From Flavobacterium sp. (GTDB taxonomy: Bacteria > Bacteroidota > Bacteroidia > Flavobacteriales > Flavobacteriaceae), in the NCBI RefSeq assembly GCF_025352425.1, contig NZ_JANXTI010000035.1, forward strand, positions 1-64,000: 64,000 nucleotides of DNA, in the 5' to 3' direction. Made by a program: the position numbers and the translations under genes. Shown piece by piece: positions 45,423-54,900 of the stretch; position 1 is the first letter of the stretch, and each line of letters opens with the position of its first letter. Under the pieces are notes generated by a model, which saw only the letters and a list, made by a program, of their open reading frames with translations, did no database searches and was not told the origin of the DNA.

Positions 45423-45465
45423 AACCGCAAATTATATAATTGCTATAATTTGCGAATTTGCGGTT
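45423..45465. repeat. Palindromic repeat, family B (copy 3)
   Basis: AACCGCAAATT and AATTTGCGGTT with a short AT loop, followed by a T-run. It lies between the convergent thioesterase and EnvC-like genes and can serve as a two-way terminator. Confidence 0.75.
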
Positions 45466-45482
45466 ATTTTTTCTATCTGTTT

Positions 45483-46745
45483 TTACATATTAAACAACCA
45501 ACTGGCAGGATTATTATAGGTGGTGTTTTGAAGAATCAGGAATTTTAAAATCGTTTTTCCTGTGTCGCCATTAGTACGGATTTTGCCTAAAATTTGTTTG
45601 GTAGAAACTTTATCTCCAACTCCAACACTAACGCTGCTTAAGTTTTGATAAACCGTAAAATAATCGCCATGCTGGATGAAAACAGCAATATTTAAAGGCG
45701 ACAATTTTATTACTTTAGTCACTTCGCCACCAAAAACTGATCTGGCCGAAGCGCCATTTTCTGTTGTAATCTCGACTCCGCTATTATGAACCATAAGCGT
45801 TTTATATATCGGATGAGGCTGATCACCATAAGCTAAAGAAACAGCTCCTTTTTCAACAGGCCAAGGCAATTTTCCTTTATTGGCTCTGAAATTGTTAGCT
45901 ACCAATTGCCCTTCAGAAGTTAATACAATTTTCGCTGAAGATTCCAAAGCCTTTGTTGATTCTGCAGTTGTTGTTTTTGGATTAGCTTTCGCTTTTGCAG
46001 CTGCTGTTTTTTTATTGGCTGCGGCAATGGTTTCACGTATTAATCGTTGAATTTGAGCATCAATCTTTCTGGTTTCCTGTTGCTTCTTCTTAATCTCTGC
46101 AACTATTTTTCCTTTTTCCTTATGGATTTGATTGGCTATTTTTTCCTGCTCCTGTTTCTCTTTTACTAATTCTTTCTTTTCATTCTCGTTTTCTGTAATT
46201 AGCTTTTCCTTTACCGTTTTCTGAACAAGAATCTTATTGGTAAATCCAACAAGCTGCTTTGTTTTTCCTTCAATTTCCTGCCCTTGCATTTTTCTGTAGC
46301 TTGCATATTGTTTCATATACTGAGCTCTTTTATAGGCTTGCAGAAAATTTTCTGAGGACAATAAAAACATCGCCCGGCTTTGTTCCGACCGACTTTTGTA
46401 TGACTTTAAAATCATCGCAGCATAATCTTTTCTCAGCTGCTCCAAATCCCGATTGAGTTGGTTTATCTTTATTTGATTTACATAAATGTCATTGCCTAAC
46501 AATTTGGTTTGTTTTTCGGTTGTATTTATGAGTTTTTCTTTTAAGCCGATTTTTTCCTGTTGTAGCAACAATTGGGTCACCACCGATTTTTCTTTGCTTT
46601 TTACGGATTGCAGCAATTGTTCTTTCTCTTGAATCTCTAACTGAATTTTGGCTTTGCGTTCTTCAAGTTGTTCCTGTGTGGGCGGTTGTCCCCACATCTG
46701 AATAGAGCAACATAAAAATAATAAAGAGAAAAATAGTTTTGGCAT
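45483..46745 (-). CDS. EnvC-like murein hydrolase activator with degenerate LytM domain
   Basis: 420 residues: signal peptide (to about 19), a long coiled coil (about 20-260), a Lys/Ala/Thr linker and a C-terminal M23/LytM domain (about 290-418). The catalytic M23 ligands are altered: the first site reads HNSGVEI and the HxH site reads LKF (TILKFLIL). The Tyr-His pair of active enzymes is replaced by VYQNLS. A zinc peptidase is therefore unlikely; activation of an amidase, as for E. coli EnvC, fits better. Last gene of the envelope cluster. Confidence 0.88.
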   Translation of the reverse strand: MPKLFFSLLFLCCSIQMWGQPPTQEQLEERKAKIQLEIQEKEQLLQSVKSKEKSVVTQLLLQQEKIGLKEKLINTTEKQTKLLGNDIYVNQIKINQLNRDLEQLRKDYAAMILKSYKSRSEQSRAMFLLSSENFLQAYKRAQYMKQYASYRKMQGQEIEGKTKQLVGFTNKILVQKTVKEKLITENENEKKELVKEKQEQEKIANQIHKEKGKIVAEIKKKQQETRKIDAQIQRLIRETIAAANKKTAAAKAKANPKTTTAESTKALESSAKIVLTSEGQLVANNFRANKGKLPWPVEKGAVSLAYGDQPHPIYKTLMVHNSGVEITTENGASARSVFGGEVTKVIKLSPLNIAVFIQHGDYFTVYQNLSSVSVGVGDKVSTKQILGKIRTNGDTGKTILKFLILQNTTYNNPASWLFNM

Positions 46746-46760
46746 AGGTTTTAGTTTTGG

Positions 46761-47552
46761 CTAATCGTGTTTGATAAAAATTCTATCGTAACCATCAGGA
46801 ACACTGTAAGGAAAAGATAACTCTTCATTAAAGGTCATCGAATTATAGTCTACAAGGATGGTTGTTTTTCCCTTCTTTTGAAACGCATTTATTGTGAGGC
46901 CCGCAGGAAAAATCCCTGAAGTAAAATCCTGAAAATTGGGATAATTAACTTCAAAACTTCTTTCTTTTTCAGGCTGGCTAATTTCCTGTTTTTTAAGTAA
47001 GAAATGCTCTGCTTCAAATGAAAAAGATTTTTCGGTTTTATCTTCAACGCTATTCAATTTGTAAAATTTATCTGTTTGTGTAAACGAATAATTTCCTTTT
47101 GTCAGATCGTCTATTGGTTGCCCAATCAGCATGTTTTGTATTTTGTCAAAATCTAAATCAGTTCCCAACCATTGGCTCAACGCTTCATAATCTCCTTCAA
47201 AATAATTCCCGCCTAGCTTTTCATAATACTTTACTTCGGTCGGAGTGATCAACGCTTTTGCCATTGTTATTCCTAATACGCGAATGCTTACTAAAATCTT
47301 CTCATCCTTCTTTATTTTGATTTCCGCAGAAACACTTTGCGAATCATCTTCGTGTTTGTATTTGGCATTTGCCCTGATGTATAACGTCGAAAAATCACTT
47401 TTATTATTGTAATGTTTTTGAATTACTGTTTTAAAAGTCGGGATGCTGTCAGCTTGAACGCCTGCTATTGGGGTATTTGTGCCAACAACAACCGCTTTGG
47501 ATTTGCAGGATACCAGAAAAATAACGGCGAAAACGCACAATGCTTTTTTCAT
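46761..47552 (-). CDS. DUF4292 lipoprotein
   Basis: 263 residues with a lipobox (FLVSCKSK, Cys16). The body is a LolA/LolB-like beta-sheet pattern with ANAKYKHEDDSQSVSAEIKI and VRVLGITMAKALITPTEVKYY, which I associate with the DUF4292 family. That likeness suggests lipid or lipoprotein handling, without direct evidence. Its ATG overlaps the upstream TPR gene stop by 1 nt, and the EnvC-like gene follows after 15 nt. Confidence 0.8.
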   Translation of the reverse strand: MKKALCVFAVIFLVSCKSKAVVVGTNTPIAGVQADSIPTFKTVIQKHYNNKSDFSTLYIRANAKYKHEDDSQSVSAEIKIKKDEKILVSIRVLGITMAKALITPTEVKYYEKLGGNYFEGDYEALSQWLGTDLDFDKIQNMLIGQPIDDLTKGNYSFTQTDKFYKLNSVEDKTEKSFSFEAEHFLLKKQEISQPEKERSFEVNYPNFQDFTSGIFPAGLTINAFQKKGKTTILVDYNSMTFNEELSFPYSVPDGYDRIFIKHD

Positions 47553-48904
47553 TATTTCTTTTGTTTTTTTATGAGCTCATCGGCTTTGGCAAAATACTTT
47601 TCTTTCTTATTTGCATCTCCCAATCCTGTATAGGCTTCGCCTAATTGAATGTTAAAATTGGTTTCCAATGCCATATCATCAAGAACAAAGTCCAAACCCG
47701 ATTCTAAGATGTCGGCAGCTTTTTTATAGTTCTTCAGTTGATTATTAGCGAGACCCGCATAATAATAAAATTGTGGTTGAGTAGGAAAAAGTTGGGATAG
47801 GTCATCCGCTTTTTTGGCCACAAGAATAAACGCACTCTTCTCCGTATAGGCTTGTAAAAGCAATTGTTGCGTGTCTATATCCTCTTGATTATTTTTTAGA
47901 TACATTTCAAAATAGTTTATGGCTTTGTCCCAATCGGCTTTTGAATAATAAAATTTACCTATTTCTTTAGCCACCTTTATCTCTTTGTCATTGTCAAAAT
48001 AAGAAATGGCTTTATCAAAATCGGGTTCGTATTTTGGATTGTTTTTAGTAAAAATCAGAAATTCATTGAGCATTCTGTGTTTAATTTTAGAATCTATTTT
48101 TTTGCTTTGAAAGACAATATTCATGGCTTTCACCGCATTATCGCCGTCATTATTATTTAAATGAAATTTGAACAAACTCACTTGCGCCCAATCAGAAGTT
48201 GGAATTTCCCTTTCTAATTTCTGGGCAATTTCCAATGCTTTTTCTTCCTGATTGCTTTGTGAATACATATAAATCAAAGCGATGTAATTGGATTCATCTT
48301 TCGGGAATTTTTTAATCTGGTCCAGTAAATTGAACTTTTCAGCCGATTGGTATTTGGCATCTTTTAGAATGTCTGCTTTATACAATTCTCGCTTCTCTGT
48401 TTTGCCGAACCTTGCGTTCAATTCATTAATGAGTTCCAGCGCTTTGTCAAATTGCTGCGTATTCATGTATAGCGAAGTCAGGTCTTCTTTATAATCTTCC
48501 TTGAATTTTATTAATTTCTCAACAAGTGGAATCGCTGCATTATAGTCACGGGTTTCATAACAAACATCATACATACCCACCAAAGCCCAACGGTTTTTTG
48601 GATCCATTTTGGCAGCTTTTTCAAAGTTATCATAGGCTTCTTTATACTTTTTTTGCGCTAAATAATTCTTGCCCAACTCGAAATAAATTACGGGATTTTC
48701 AGGTTCAATTGCCTTGCCTTTTTGCAAGGCTTCAATCGCCTTGTCATAGTTTTCCATGCTTTTTTGTTGGATTGCTTCATAGAATAAATCTTCAAACCCG
48801 TCGTCAATTACAACAACATCGTTTGGTTCGTTTTGAGCAAAAACAACACTGGGAACACAAAACATTCCAAAAAACAACAGACTATAAATGGCAATTTTTT
48901 TCAT
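47552..48904 (-). CDS. Exported tetratricopeptide repeat protein
   Basis: 450 residues: signal peptide (cut near VFA-Q, about 24) followed by about ten TPR-like helical pairs, for example AIEALQKGKAIEPENPVIYFE and AYDNFEKAAKMDPKNRWALV. It is a scaffold for protein contacts in the periplasm. It stands in a tight cluster with DUF4292 and nucleotidyltransferase genes (4-nt gap to the latter). The partner is unknown. Confidence 0.85.
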   Translation of the reverse strand: MKKIAIYSLLFFGMFCVPSVVFAQNEPNDVVVIDDGFEDLFYEAIQQKSMENYDKAIEALQKGKAIEPENPVIYFELGKNYLAQKKYKEAYDNFEKAAKMDPKNRWALVGMYDVCYETRDYNAAIPLVEKLIKFKEDYKEDLTSLYMNTQQFDKALELINELNARFGKTEKRELYKADILKDAKYQSAEKFNLLDQIKKFPKDESNYIALIYMYSQSNQEEKALEIAQKLEREIPTSDWAQVSLFKFHLNNNDGDNAVKAMNIVFQSKKIDSKIKHRMLNEFLIFTKNNPKYEPDFDKAISYFDNDKEIKVAKEIGKFYYSKADWDKAINYFEMYLKNNQEDIDTQQLLLQAYTEKSAFILVAKKADDLSQLFPTQPQFYYYAGLANNQLKNYKKAADILESGLDFVLDDMALETNFNIQLGEAYTGLGDANKKEKYFAKADELIKKQKK

Positions 48905-48908
48905 TTTT

Positions 48909-49919
48909 TTATTCTAAAACCGAGTAATCTCCGATACTAATGCTAGTGAAATCACCGTCAAAACTCACGTGATTTCCAATCATCGCATTCTCTAAATTCG
49001 CATTTTTGATATGAGCATGGGTTTGAACCAGGCTATTTTTAATTGTTGAATCTGTAACGTGTGTTCCTCTTCCTAAAGATACATTAGGGCCAACCGTTGC
49101 ATTTATCAAAACCACATCGGCACCAATATAACATGGTGGAATAATGGTAGCGTTTTCTTGTTTTACATCATAGTCAACTAAATGTTCCCCATCGTTGTGT
49201 AAAAACCCCAGCATCCTTGAATTGGTCTCCACCGTTACGTCTTTGTTACCACAATCCATCCATTCATCGACGCGCCCCGGTACAAATTTCATGCCCTTTG
49301 CCATCATTTGTTTGATTCCGTCATTAATTTGGTATTCGCCGCCATGAATTATATTATTATCCAAAACCAACTGCAACTCTTCTTTTAAAACGGAAATATC
49401 CTTAAAATAGTATATTCCGATTACAGCTAAATCAGAAACAAATTCCTTTGGCTTTTCTACCAGCTCGACTATCTCGTTGTTTTCATTCAAATTGATTACG
49501 CCAAACGCTTCCGGTTGATCCACTTGTTTTACCCAAATAACGCTATCTGCGGTTTTGTCTAAATCGAAATCGGCACGGATTAAAGTATCTGCATAAGCGA
49601 TTACCGCCGGTCCGGTTAATGAATCTTTCGCACACATAATGGCATGACCTGTTCCCAGTGCCTCATTTTGATAATAAATAGTTCCTTTTGCTCCTAATTT
49701 TTGGGCAATGGCAATCAGATCTTCTTCTACTTTTTTACCAAAACTTTCGTGAATGATAAAAGCAACTTCGTCAATTTCCTGATTCAAAACTCCGGCAATA
49801 TCTTCTACCAATCGATGCACAATTGGCTTTCCTGCAATTGGAATTAATGGTTTCGGAATGGTTAATGTATGTGGGCGAAGACGTGAACCGCGACCTGCCA
49901 TTGGCACTATTATTTTCAT
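48909..49919 (-). CDS. Sugar-phosphate nucleotidyltransferase
   Basis: 336 residues of the RmlA/GlmU-like nucleotidyltransferases. The nucleotide-binding signature MAGRGSRLRPHTLTIPKPLI is at the N-terminus, and a left-handed beta-helix of hexapeptide repeats (about 250-336) forms the C-terminus. It probably makes an NDP-sugar for cell-surface glycans. Glucose-1-phosphate or mannose-1-phosphate are both possible substrates. The flippase two genes away supports the role. Confidence 0.87.
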   Translation of the reverse strand: MKIIVPMAGRGSRLRPHTLTIPKPLIPIAGKPIVHRLVEDIAGVLNQEIDEVAFIIHESFGKKVEEDLIAIAQKLGAKGTIYYQNEALGTGHAIMCAKDSLTGPAVIAYADTLIRADFDLDKTADSVIWVKQVDQPEAFGVINLNENNEIVELVEKPKEFVSDLAVIGIYYFKDISVLKEELQLVLDNNIIHGGEYQINDGIKQMMAKGMKFVPGRVDEWMDCGNKDVTVETNSRMLGFLHNDGEHLVDYDVKQENATIIPPCYIGADVVLINATVGPNVSLGRGTHVTDSTIKNSLVQTHAHIKNANLENAMIGNHVSFDGDFTSISIGDYSVLE

Positions 49920-49924
49920 TTTTA

Positions 49925-49953
49925 TGTCATTGCGAGGTACGAAGCAATCTCAT
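49925..49953. repeat. Fragment of a widespread intergenic repeat (GTCATTGCGAGG type)
   Basis: GTCATTGCGAGGTACGAAGC followed by AATCTC. Short sequences of this form occur scattered in many bacterial genomes, usually as halves of an inverted repeat. Only one half is present here, in the 50-nt gap between dut and the nucleotidyltransferase gene. Confidence 0.5.
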
Positions 49954-49969
49954 CCTCTTATTATTATAT

Positions 49970-50404
49970 CTATTTTACTCCTGTACTGCCAAATCCACCT
50001 TCACCACGATGCGTTTCAGAAAGTGTTTCTACTGAAATCCATTCGGCTCGTTCGTGTTTGGCGATGATTAATTGGGCAATCCTTTCGCCGTTTTCAACGA
50101 TAAAATTTTCATTGGATAAATTTACTAAAATCACTCCAATTTCGCCACGATAATCCGCATCAACTGTTCCCGGAGAATTAAGGACGGTTACTCCTTTTTT
50201 GGCCGCCAAACCACTTCTGGGACGAACCTGTGCTTCGTAACCAATAGGAAGCTCAATGAAAAGGCCTGTTTTTATTATGGCTCTTTCTAAAGGTTTTAGT
50301 TCTATTGACTCGGATAAATTAGCTCTTAAATCCATTCCTGCCGAAGCAATAGTTTCATAATTAGGCAAATCATGTTGTGATTTATTGATGATTTTTATGG
50401 TCAT
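49970..50404 (-). CDS. dut: dUTP diphosphatase
   Basis: 144 residues, a trimeric dUTPase that hydrolyses dUTP to dUMP. All five motifs are readable: [35 protein letters not shown] and the C-terminal GGFGSTG. It starts 1 nt after the flippase stop; its place inside a surface-glycan cluster looks like simple linkage. Confidence 0.96.
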   Translation of the reverse strand: MTIKIINKSQHDLPNYETIASAGMDLRANLSESIELKPLERAIIKTGLFIELPIGYEAQVRPRSGLAAKKGVTVLNSPGTVDADYRGEIGVILVNLSNENFIVENGERIAQLIIAKHERAEWISVETLSETHRGEGGFGSTGVK

Positions 50405-50405
50405 T

Positions 50406-51884
50406 TTATTTTGCTTTTCTTTTTATGATTCTTAGTAATGTTTCTTTTTCACTATAATAGATGAAATATAAAAATAGCGCTAACAAACCGAATTTCACAA
50501 GATAATTTTCTCTTAAGTAGGGAATATAAAATGATATTGCCGAGAATAAAATCGTTAATCCCAGATAACTGAAAATCTTATTAAAATCGTAGGGTATTGG
50601 ATAATACTTCTGACCTAATTTATAAGAAATAATCATCATGCTTCCATAAGCGGCAATGGTTGCAATTGCTGAACCGTAATAGCTTCCAAAAGGCCCTTTT
50701 AACGGAATTAAAAAATAGTTCAATGTTAGTGTTACCGAAGCCCCTATAATTGATATATAGGCGCCGATTTTAGTCTTATCTATCAGTTTGTACCAAACCG
50801 AAAGATTTGTATATATGCCGAGGAAGAAGTTTGCCAAAACAATCAGCGGTACCACTTTCATAGCATCCCAATACGACGGATTTGGCACTAAAACCTGTTT
50901 CAATAAATCGGCAAAAACAATGACAAACAAACAAATAAACGAACCAAAAATCACAAAATATTTGGTTATGGTAGCGTAGGTTTGCTGTGCGTTTTCATTG
51001 CTGGCATGACTGAAGAAAAACGGTTCGATGCCCAATGTGTAGGCCGTTCTAAAAAGCACCATGAACATTCCTATTTTATAGCAAGCGGAATACGCTCCAA
51101 TTTCTGACAATGGAACATGCATCCAGTCTAAGAGTATTTTATCAAAATGTTCGTTGATGGCAAAAGCAATTCCGGCAAAAAGGATTGGCAATCCATACGT
51201 CATCATTTTTTTCCAAAGTACTTTATCAAAGTGCCAGGAAATGCGGGTATAATTTGGAATTAACACAATCAAAGTAAAGAAACTTGCCACTAAATTAGCA
51301 ACAAAGATGTAGCCTATTTGGAAGTTTTCGAAATAAATAGTGCTAAAAAAACCATTCGGATTACCGGCAACTAATTTTGGTAAGAAAGCCAGAAAGAAAA
51401 CGTTGAGCAATAGGTTTATAGAAACGTTCGCCATTTTTATCGCGGCGTACTTTATTGGTTTTTTCTCGGCACGCAGCTTTGAAAATGGAATGATTGCCAA
51501 GGCATCAAGCGTTAAAATCCAAATGGTATAGGTGATATATTCTACACTAATATCTGACCAGCCCGCCAATGCATTTCGGAATAACAACGCTAAAACTAAA
51601 AATCCTAAAGTGGACCAAAACAGTGAAACAGTAGCAGTTGAAATGACATTTTTCTTGTTGTCTTCTGAATTATAAAATCTAAAAAAAGCCGTTTCCATTC
51701 CGTAAGACAAAACAACATTAAAGAAAACCAAATAGGCAAAAATAATAGATACCTCACCCATTTTGCTTTTATCCGGCAAATAGTAAACAAACAAAGGATT
51801 GAGGATAAAGCTGATTATCCTTGGGAAAACGGTAGCTAATCCGTAAATTAATGTTTGTTTGAAGAGATTTTTATATAAACTCAA
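50406..51884 (-). CDS. Oligosaccharide flippase (Wzx/MATE-like)
   Basis: A 492-residue membrane protein with about 14 helices of the polysaccharide-export/MVF superfamily. [20 protein letters not shown] at the start is typical. It probably flips lipid-linked glycans across the inner membrane. It heads the minus-strand cluster with dut, nucleotidyltransferase, TPR, DUF4292 and EnvC-like genes. The glycan is unknown because no glycosyltransferase is near. Confidence 0.87.
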   Translation of the reverse strand: MSLYKNLFKQTLIYGLATVFPRIISFILNPLFVYYLPDKSKMGEVSIIFAYLVFFNVVLSYGMETAFFRFYNSEDNKKNVISTATVSLFWSTLGFLVLALLFRNALAGWSDISVEYITYTIWILTLDALAIIPFSKLRAEKKPIKYAAIKMANVSINLLLNVFFLAFLPKLVAGNPNGFFSTIYFENFQIGYIFVANLVASFFTLIVLIPNYTRISWHFDKVLWKKMMTYGLPILFAGIAFAINEHFDKILLDWMHVPLSEIGAYSACYKIGMFMVLFRTAYTLGIEPFFFSHASNENAQQTYATITKYFVIFGSFICLFVIVFADLLKQVLVPNPSYWDAMKVVPLIVLANFFLGIYTNLSVWYKLIDKTKIGAYISIIGASVTLTLNYFLIPLKGPFGSYYGSAIATIAAYGSMMIISYKLGQKYYPIPYDFNKIFSYLGLTILFSAISFYIPYLRENYLVKFGLLALFLYFIYYSEKETLLRIIKRKAK

Positions 51885-51934
51885 GGTGTTGACTATTGCT
51901 TAGGAATTGAAACAAAAGTAACCATTTCTTCTGT

Positions 51935-52372
51935 TTATGTCAGGCCGTTTTCGTCTAAAATTTTGACGAAATGAAAACCTTTGGGTCCAAATCCCTGATT
52001 GTAGTAAAAACGATGCGCAGGGAAGTTGGAAGTATAAGCATCAAGCACAATATTGGTGCAGCCCAATGCTTTTGCTTTGGCCTCGATAAAGTCACAAATC
52101 ATATTGCCAATTCCTTTGGAGCGATGGTCAGGGTGAACGATGAAATTGTCAATTTCCAGGGCTTTTCCGCACCAAAGTTTTGTTTGGAGCCAAATTCCGG
52201 TTACGCCAAGGCATTCGTTATTTTCAAACACGGCAACTTGAGAATAATGGTTTGGAATCATAACTTCGAGAAAGGATTTGTACATCTCCGGTGTCATTTT
52301 GGAATACATCAAATGCATTAAATCAAAGTGAGGCAGCATTTCTTCTAATGTGGTAAGTTCCTTGATTTCCAT
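51935..52372 (-). CDS. GNAT N-acetyltransferase
   Basis: 145 residues with the GNAT acetyl-CoA motif VHPDHRSKGIGNMICDFIEA (residues about 80-99) and LDAYTSNFPAHRFYYNQGF near the end. The substrate is not known. It lies 50 nt upstream of the flippase gene on the same strand. Confidence 0.87.
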   Translation of the reverse strand: MEIKELTTLEEMLPHFDLMHLMYSKMTPEMYKSFLEVMIPNHYSQVAVFENNECLGVTGIWLQTKLWCGKALEIDNFIVHPDHRSKGIGNMICDFIEAKAKALGCTNIVLDAYTSNFPAHRFYYNQGFGPKGFHFVKILDENGLT

Positions 52373-52393
52373 TGGAATTTTTATTTAAAAGTA

Positions 52394-52425
52394 TAAAAAA
52401 AGAGCCAACTGTTGTTGGCTCTTTT
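52394..52425 (-). terminator. Terminator downstream of the RCC1-repeat gene
   Basis: AAAAAAGAGCCAAC, short loop, GTTGGCTCTTTTTT. It ends transcription of the minus-strand gene at 52510. A hairpin with the same stem lies at 55718-55750, on the far side of the accessory island. Confidence 0.85.
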
Positions 52426-52509
52426 TTATAATTATTTTTCTATTGCAAGTTGCCTTTTAAATCTTTGGTCATATTGCCGATAGTGATAACCTTGGTAAGG
52501 TTTGACACA

Positions 52510-53926
52510 CTACTCCTTCACAAACCTCTTAGCCACTATAGTTTTGTCATTTGCCTGTAAGCTTACTATATAAGTACCACTTTGCAGCATACCCACAGGT
52601 AGTGTTGCCTGTAGCGTATTGCCCGCAACAGGAGTGGTTTTATACACCGCTCTGCCGGTAAGGTCATAAATCACTAAACCCGTAACCACCTGCTGACCCT
52701 GATAGCGGATGTTGATTTCATTTTGTGCCGGGTTGGGATATAAGGTAAAAGGTTCCTGCTCAAATGTTTCCTCTCCCAAGGTACAGCCCGCTACCGGAAT
52801 AGCGGTAGGCACTATGGTTGCCGTAGTGGTACCATTGCCCAACTGCCCATAGTCGTTGCTCCCCCAAACCCATAGCGCGCCGTTGAATTTTATGGCTACT
52901 GCATGCTGAAAACCTCCTGCTACCTCTGCCCAGTCAGTATCTGTACCGATTTGTACCGATTTGTACCGGTTGCATCCTGTTGGTGGTGGTACCGTCTCCA
53001 AGTTGCCCTGCATCGTTAAGCCCCCATGCCCACAGCGTGCCGTCACTCCTGATGCCATAGGAACTGCGAAAACCAGCGGCTACTTTTAGCCAGGTGAAGG
53101 TGCCTATATGAACAGGAGCATCCCTAAAATAGGTGGGAGGTAGCGTATCTCCGTTTTCACCATATCCCCCTCCTCCCCAGGACCAAAGACTGCCATCGGT
53201 TTTGAGTGCCAGAATATAAGCAATGCCTAGGCTCATGGTTTCCCAATCAGTATCAGTACCTATCTGTGTCGGGGTTTGAACACCACTAAGGGTTGAAGGC
53301 CCCAATAAACCCGAGATATTGTTATTTCCCCAACCCCATAGCGTACCGTTGGTTTTAATTGCCATACCAGTACCGGCACCGGCGGCGGCGGCCATCTTCC
53401 AGTTGGTGGCCGTACCTATCTGCCCCGGGCTTAAACGGTCTGCGCAACAGCTGCCGTCACCCATCTGGCTTTGATGATTCTGCCCCCAACCCCATAGGGT
53501 ACCGTCCGTTTTTACTGCTATATTGAAAAAATCCCCAGTGCCCACCTGCTTCCAGTTGGTGGCTGTACCTACCTGAATCAATGTATTGGAATATATAGCC
53601 GATGAACCTATTCCAAGCTGCCCGGTGCTGTTATCACCGGCAGCCCATAAGGTTCCGTTAGCCTTGATGGCTAAAACATAATATGTGCCACAGGTAAAAC
53701 TCTGCCAGTTGGTAGCGGTAGTGAGTTGGGTAGGGACATGGTGGTCCGCTTCCATACCATCACCCAATTGCCCAAAAGCAGCTCCAGAGCCCCAGTTCCA
53801 CAAAGTGCCGTTAGGTTTTAACCCATAATTAAAATAATTGCCGGAATCGAGTTTAGTAAGGCACTGTGCCTTCATGGTACAGACACCAACCAAAGCCAAT
53901 ATTGTATAAAGTATTGTTTTTTTCAT
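52510..53926 (-). pseudogene. RCC1-repeat T9SS-secreted protein, broken by a 10-bp tandem duplication
   Basis: From the ATG at 53926 a signal peptide (MKKTILYTILALVGVCTMKA) leads into about seven RCC1-like blade repeats of the form GTLWxWGxNxxGQLGDG. The frame then stops at 52934. The rest, one more repeat and a T9SS type A sorting domain (LYPNPAQNEINIRYQG to RFVKE), is in another frame ending at 52510. Between them TGTACCGATT occurs twice in tandem (52942-52961). Removing one copy joins the frames as VQIGTDTDWAEV, giving 468 residues. Codon use is richer in G and C than in the flanking genes. Confidence 0.88.
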
Positions 53927-53946
53927 GTTGTTTAAGGTTTTAATAG

Positions 53947-53988
53947 GTATGAGCAATGGCATTAACTGCCATTGCCCATACAAATATA
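53947..53988 (-). promoter_or_regulatory. Promoter and 5' leader hairpin of the RCC1-repeat gene
   Basis: On the minus strand TATATTTG (53981-53988) fits the -7 consensus. Immediately after it, GTATGGGCAATGGCA and TGCCATTGCTCATAC (53947-53981) form a 15-bp hairpin with one mismatch at the very 5' end of the transcript, which could stabilise the mRNA or regulate it. The start codon follows 20 nt later. Confidence 0.5.
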
Positions 53989-54041
53989 AGTAATTCTATA
54001 CAGAGTTTTTAGTGCTGCTTTACAGCGGCACCAAAAACAAT

Positions 54042-54581
54042 TTAATCCTTAATCAGTTTCTTCTGCAGTACTACCTGACCGTGCTCAAAGAGCACCACCA
54101 CATAAACTCCTGCAGCATAATTGTTTAAAGACAACGTCCAATCGCCCTTTGGCTCCTTAGCCGCATAACTGATTATTAACCGCCCGGTTAAATCATAAAT
54201 CGCTATTTCCGAGTCATTGCTTACCGCGGTAAAGGCAATATGCAGTTCATTTTGGGCAGGATTTGGATACAGCGCCATGCTATTGATTAATTCATCCGGC
54301 AATACAGCCTTGGATCGTCCCTCATTGCTTTCCCCACCACAATTAAGCAGCGTAATTTTAAAAGGAGTCTGGCATATTTTGTCCTTATCCGTTATGGTCA
54401 GCAACAAATCGATATCTCCACCCATAAACCCATTAATGGGCACAAAAGTAAAGTTATAATCGTTAGGTCCCGGATTAAGCGTAAATGTAGCAGGCGAAAT
54501 AATTGCCCGATCACTATAGGACGAGAGTACTGCTGTTACGGGGCTGGTAAAATTACTTACTATGGTAAGTTCGCTTCGCCG
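54042..54581 (-). pseudogene. C-terminal fragment of a T9SS-sorted surface protein
   Basis: An open frame without a credible start. It reads LTIVSNFTSPVTAV, then SDRAIISPATF, FVPINGFMGGDIDLLLTITD and a T9SS type A sorting domain (LYPNPAQNELHIAFTAV to KKLIKD). The upstream frame closes at a TAG at 54582-54584, and beyond that only repeats are found. It is probably the tail of a much longer adhesin or enzyme whose 5' part is lost. The sorting domain resembles that of the RCC1 protein next to it (IYDLTGR in both). Confidence 0.72.
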
Positions 54582-54631
54582 CTATTGCTGGTATTTTCCT
54601 CGAAATGCCAGTACTAAAAACCCAGACAATA

Positions 54632-54827
54632 CATCCTAATACGGTAAATAAAAAAATCCTGCATTAGGATCATTATAATCCTAATGCGTAATCAAAACAA
54701 TCTTAATGCGAAATCATCTTGTCGACAATGCGTAATTTTTTTGTTTACCGTATTGGTGGAGAAGAAAATCCTGCATTAGAATTTTTTTGATTACCGTATT
54801 GGAAAACAAAAAAATGATGCATTGAAA
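54632..54827. repeat. Cluster of degenerate ~35-bp palindromic repeats
   Basis: The gap of about 320 bp between the T9SS fragment and the DUF4469 gene holds this cluster. Related blocks occur on both strands: CCTAATACGGTAAATAAAAA at 54634, CCTAATGCGTAATC at 54680, CTTAATGCGAAATC at 54702, and, on the minus strand, CCAATACGGTAAACAAAAA (ending 54756) and CCAATACGGTAATCAAAAA (ending 54802). Three of these blocks pair an AATACGGTAA end with a GCATTAG-like end across an A/T tract. I know no named family that fits. Confidence 0.55.
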
Positions 54828-54854
54828 AACAAACTATACCCGTTATTAGCCATA

Positions 54855-54884
54855 AAAAAACCCGAACGGGAAACCATTCGGGCT
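54855..54884 (-). terminator. Terminator of the DUF4469 gene
   Basis: On the minus strand AGCCCGAA, a GGTTTCCCG loop, TTCGGG and a run of seven T. It lies 20 nt after the gene end. Confidence 0.85.
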
Positions 54885-54900
54885 TTTAACTAAAAAAGGA

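Noticed and set aside
54632..54827. CRISPR array
   Set aside because: The repeats differ in sequence and orientation, the spacing is irregular, and no cas genes are near.
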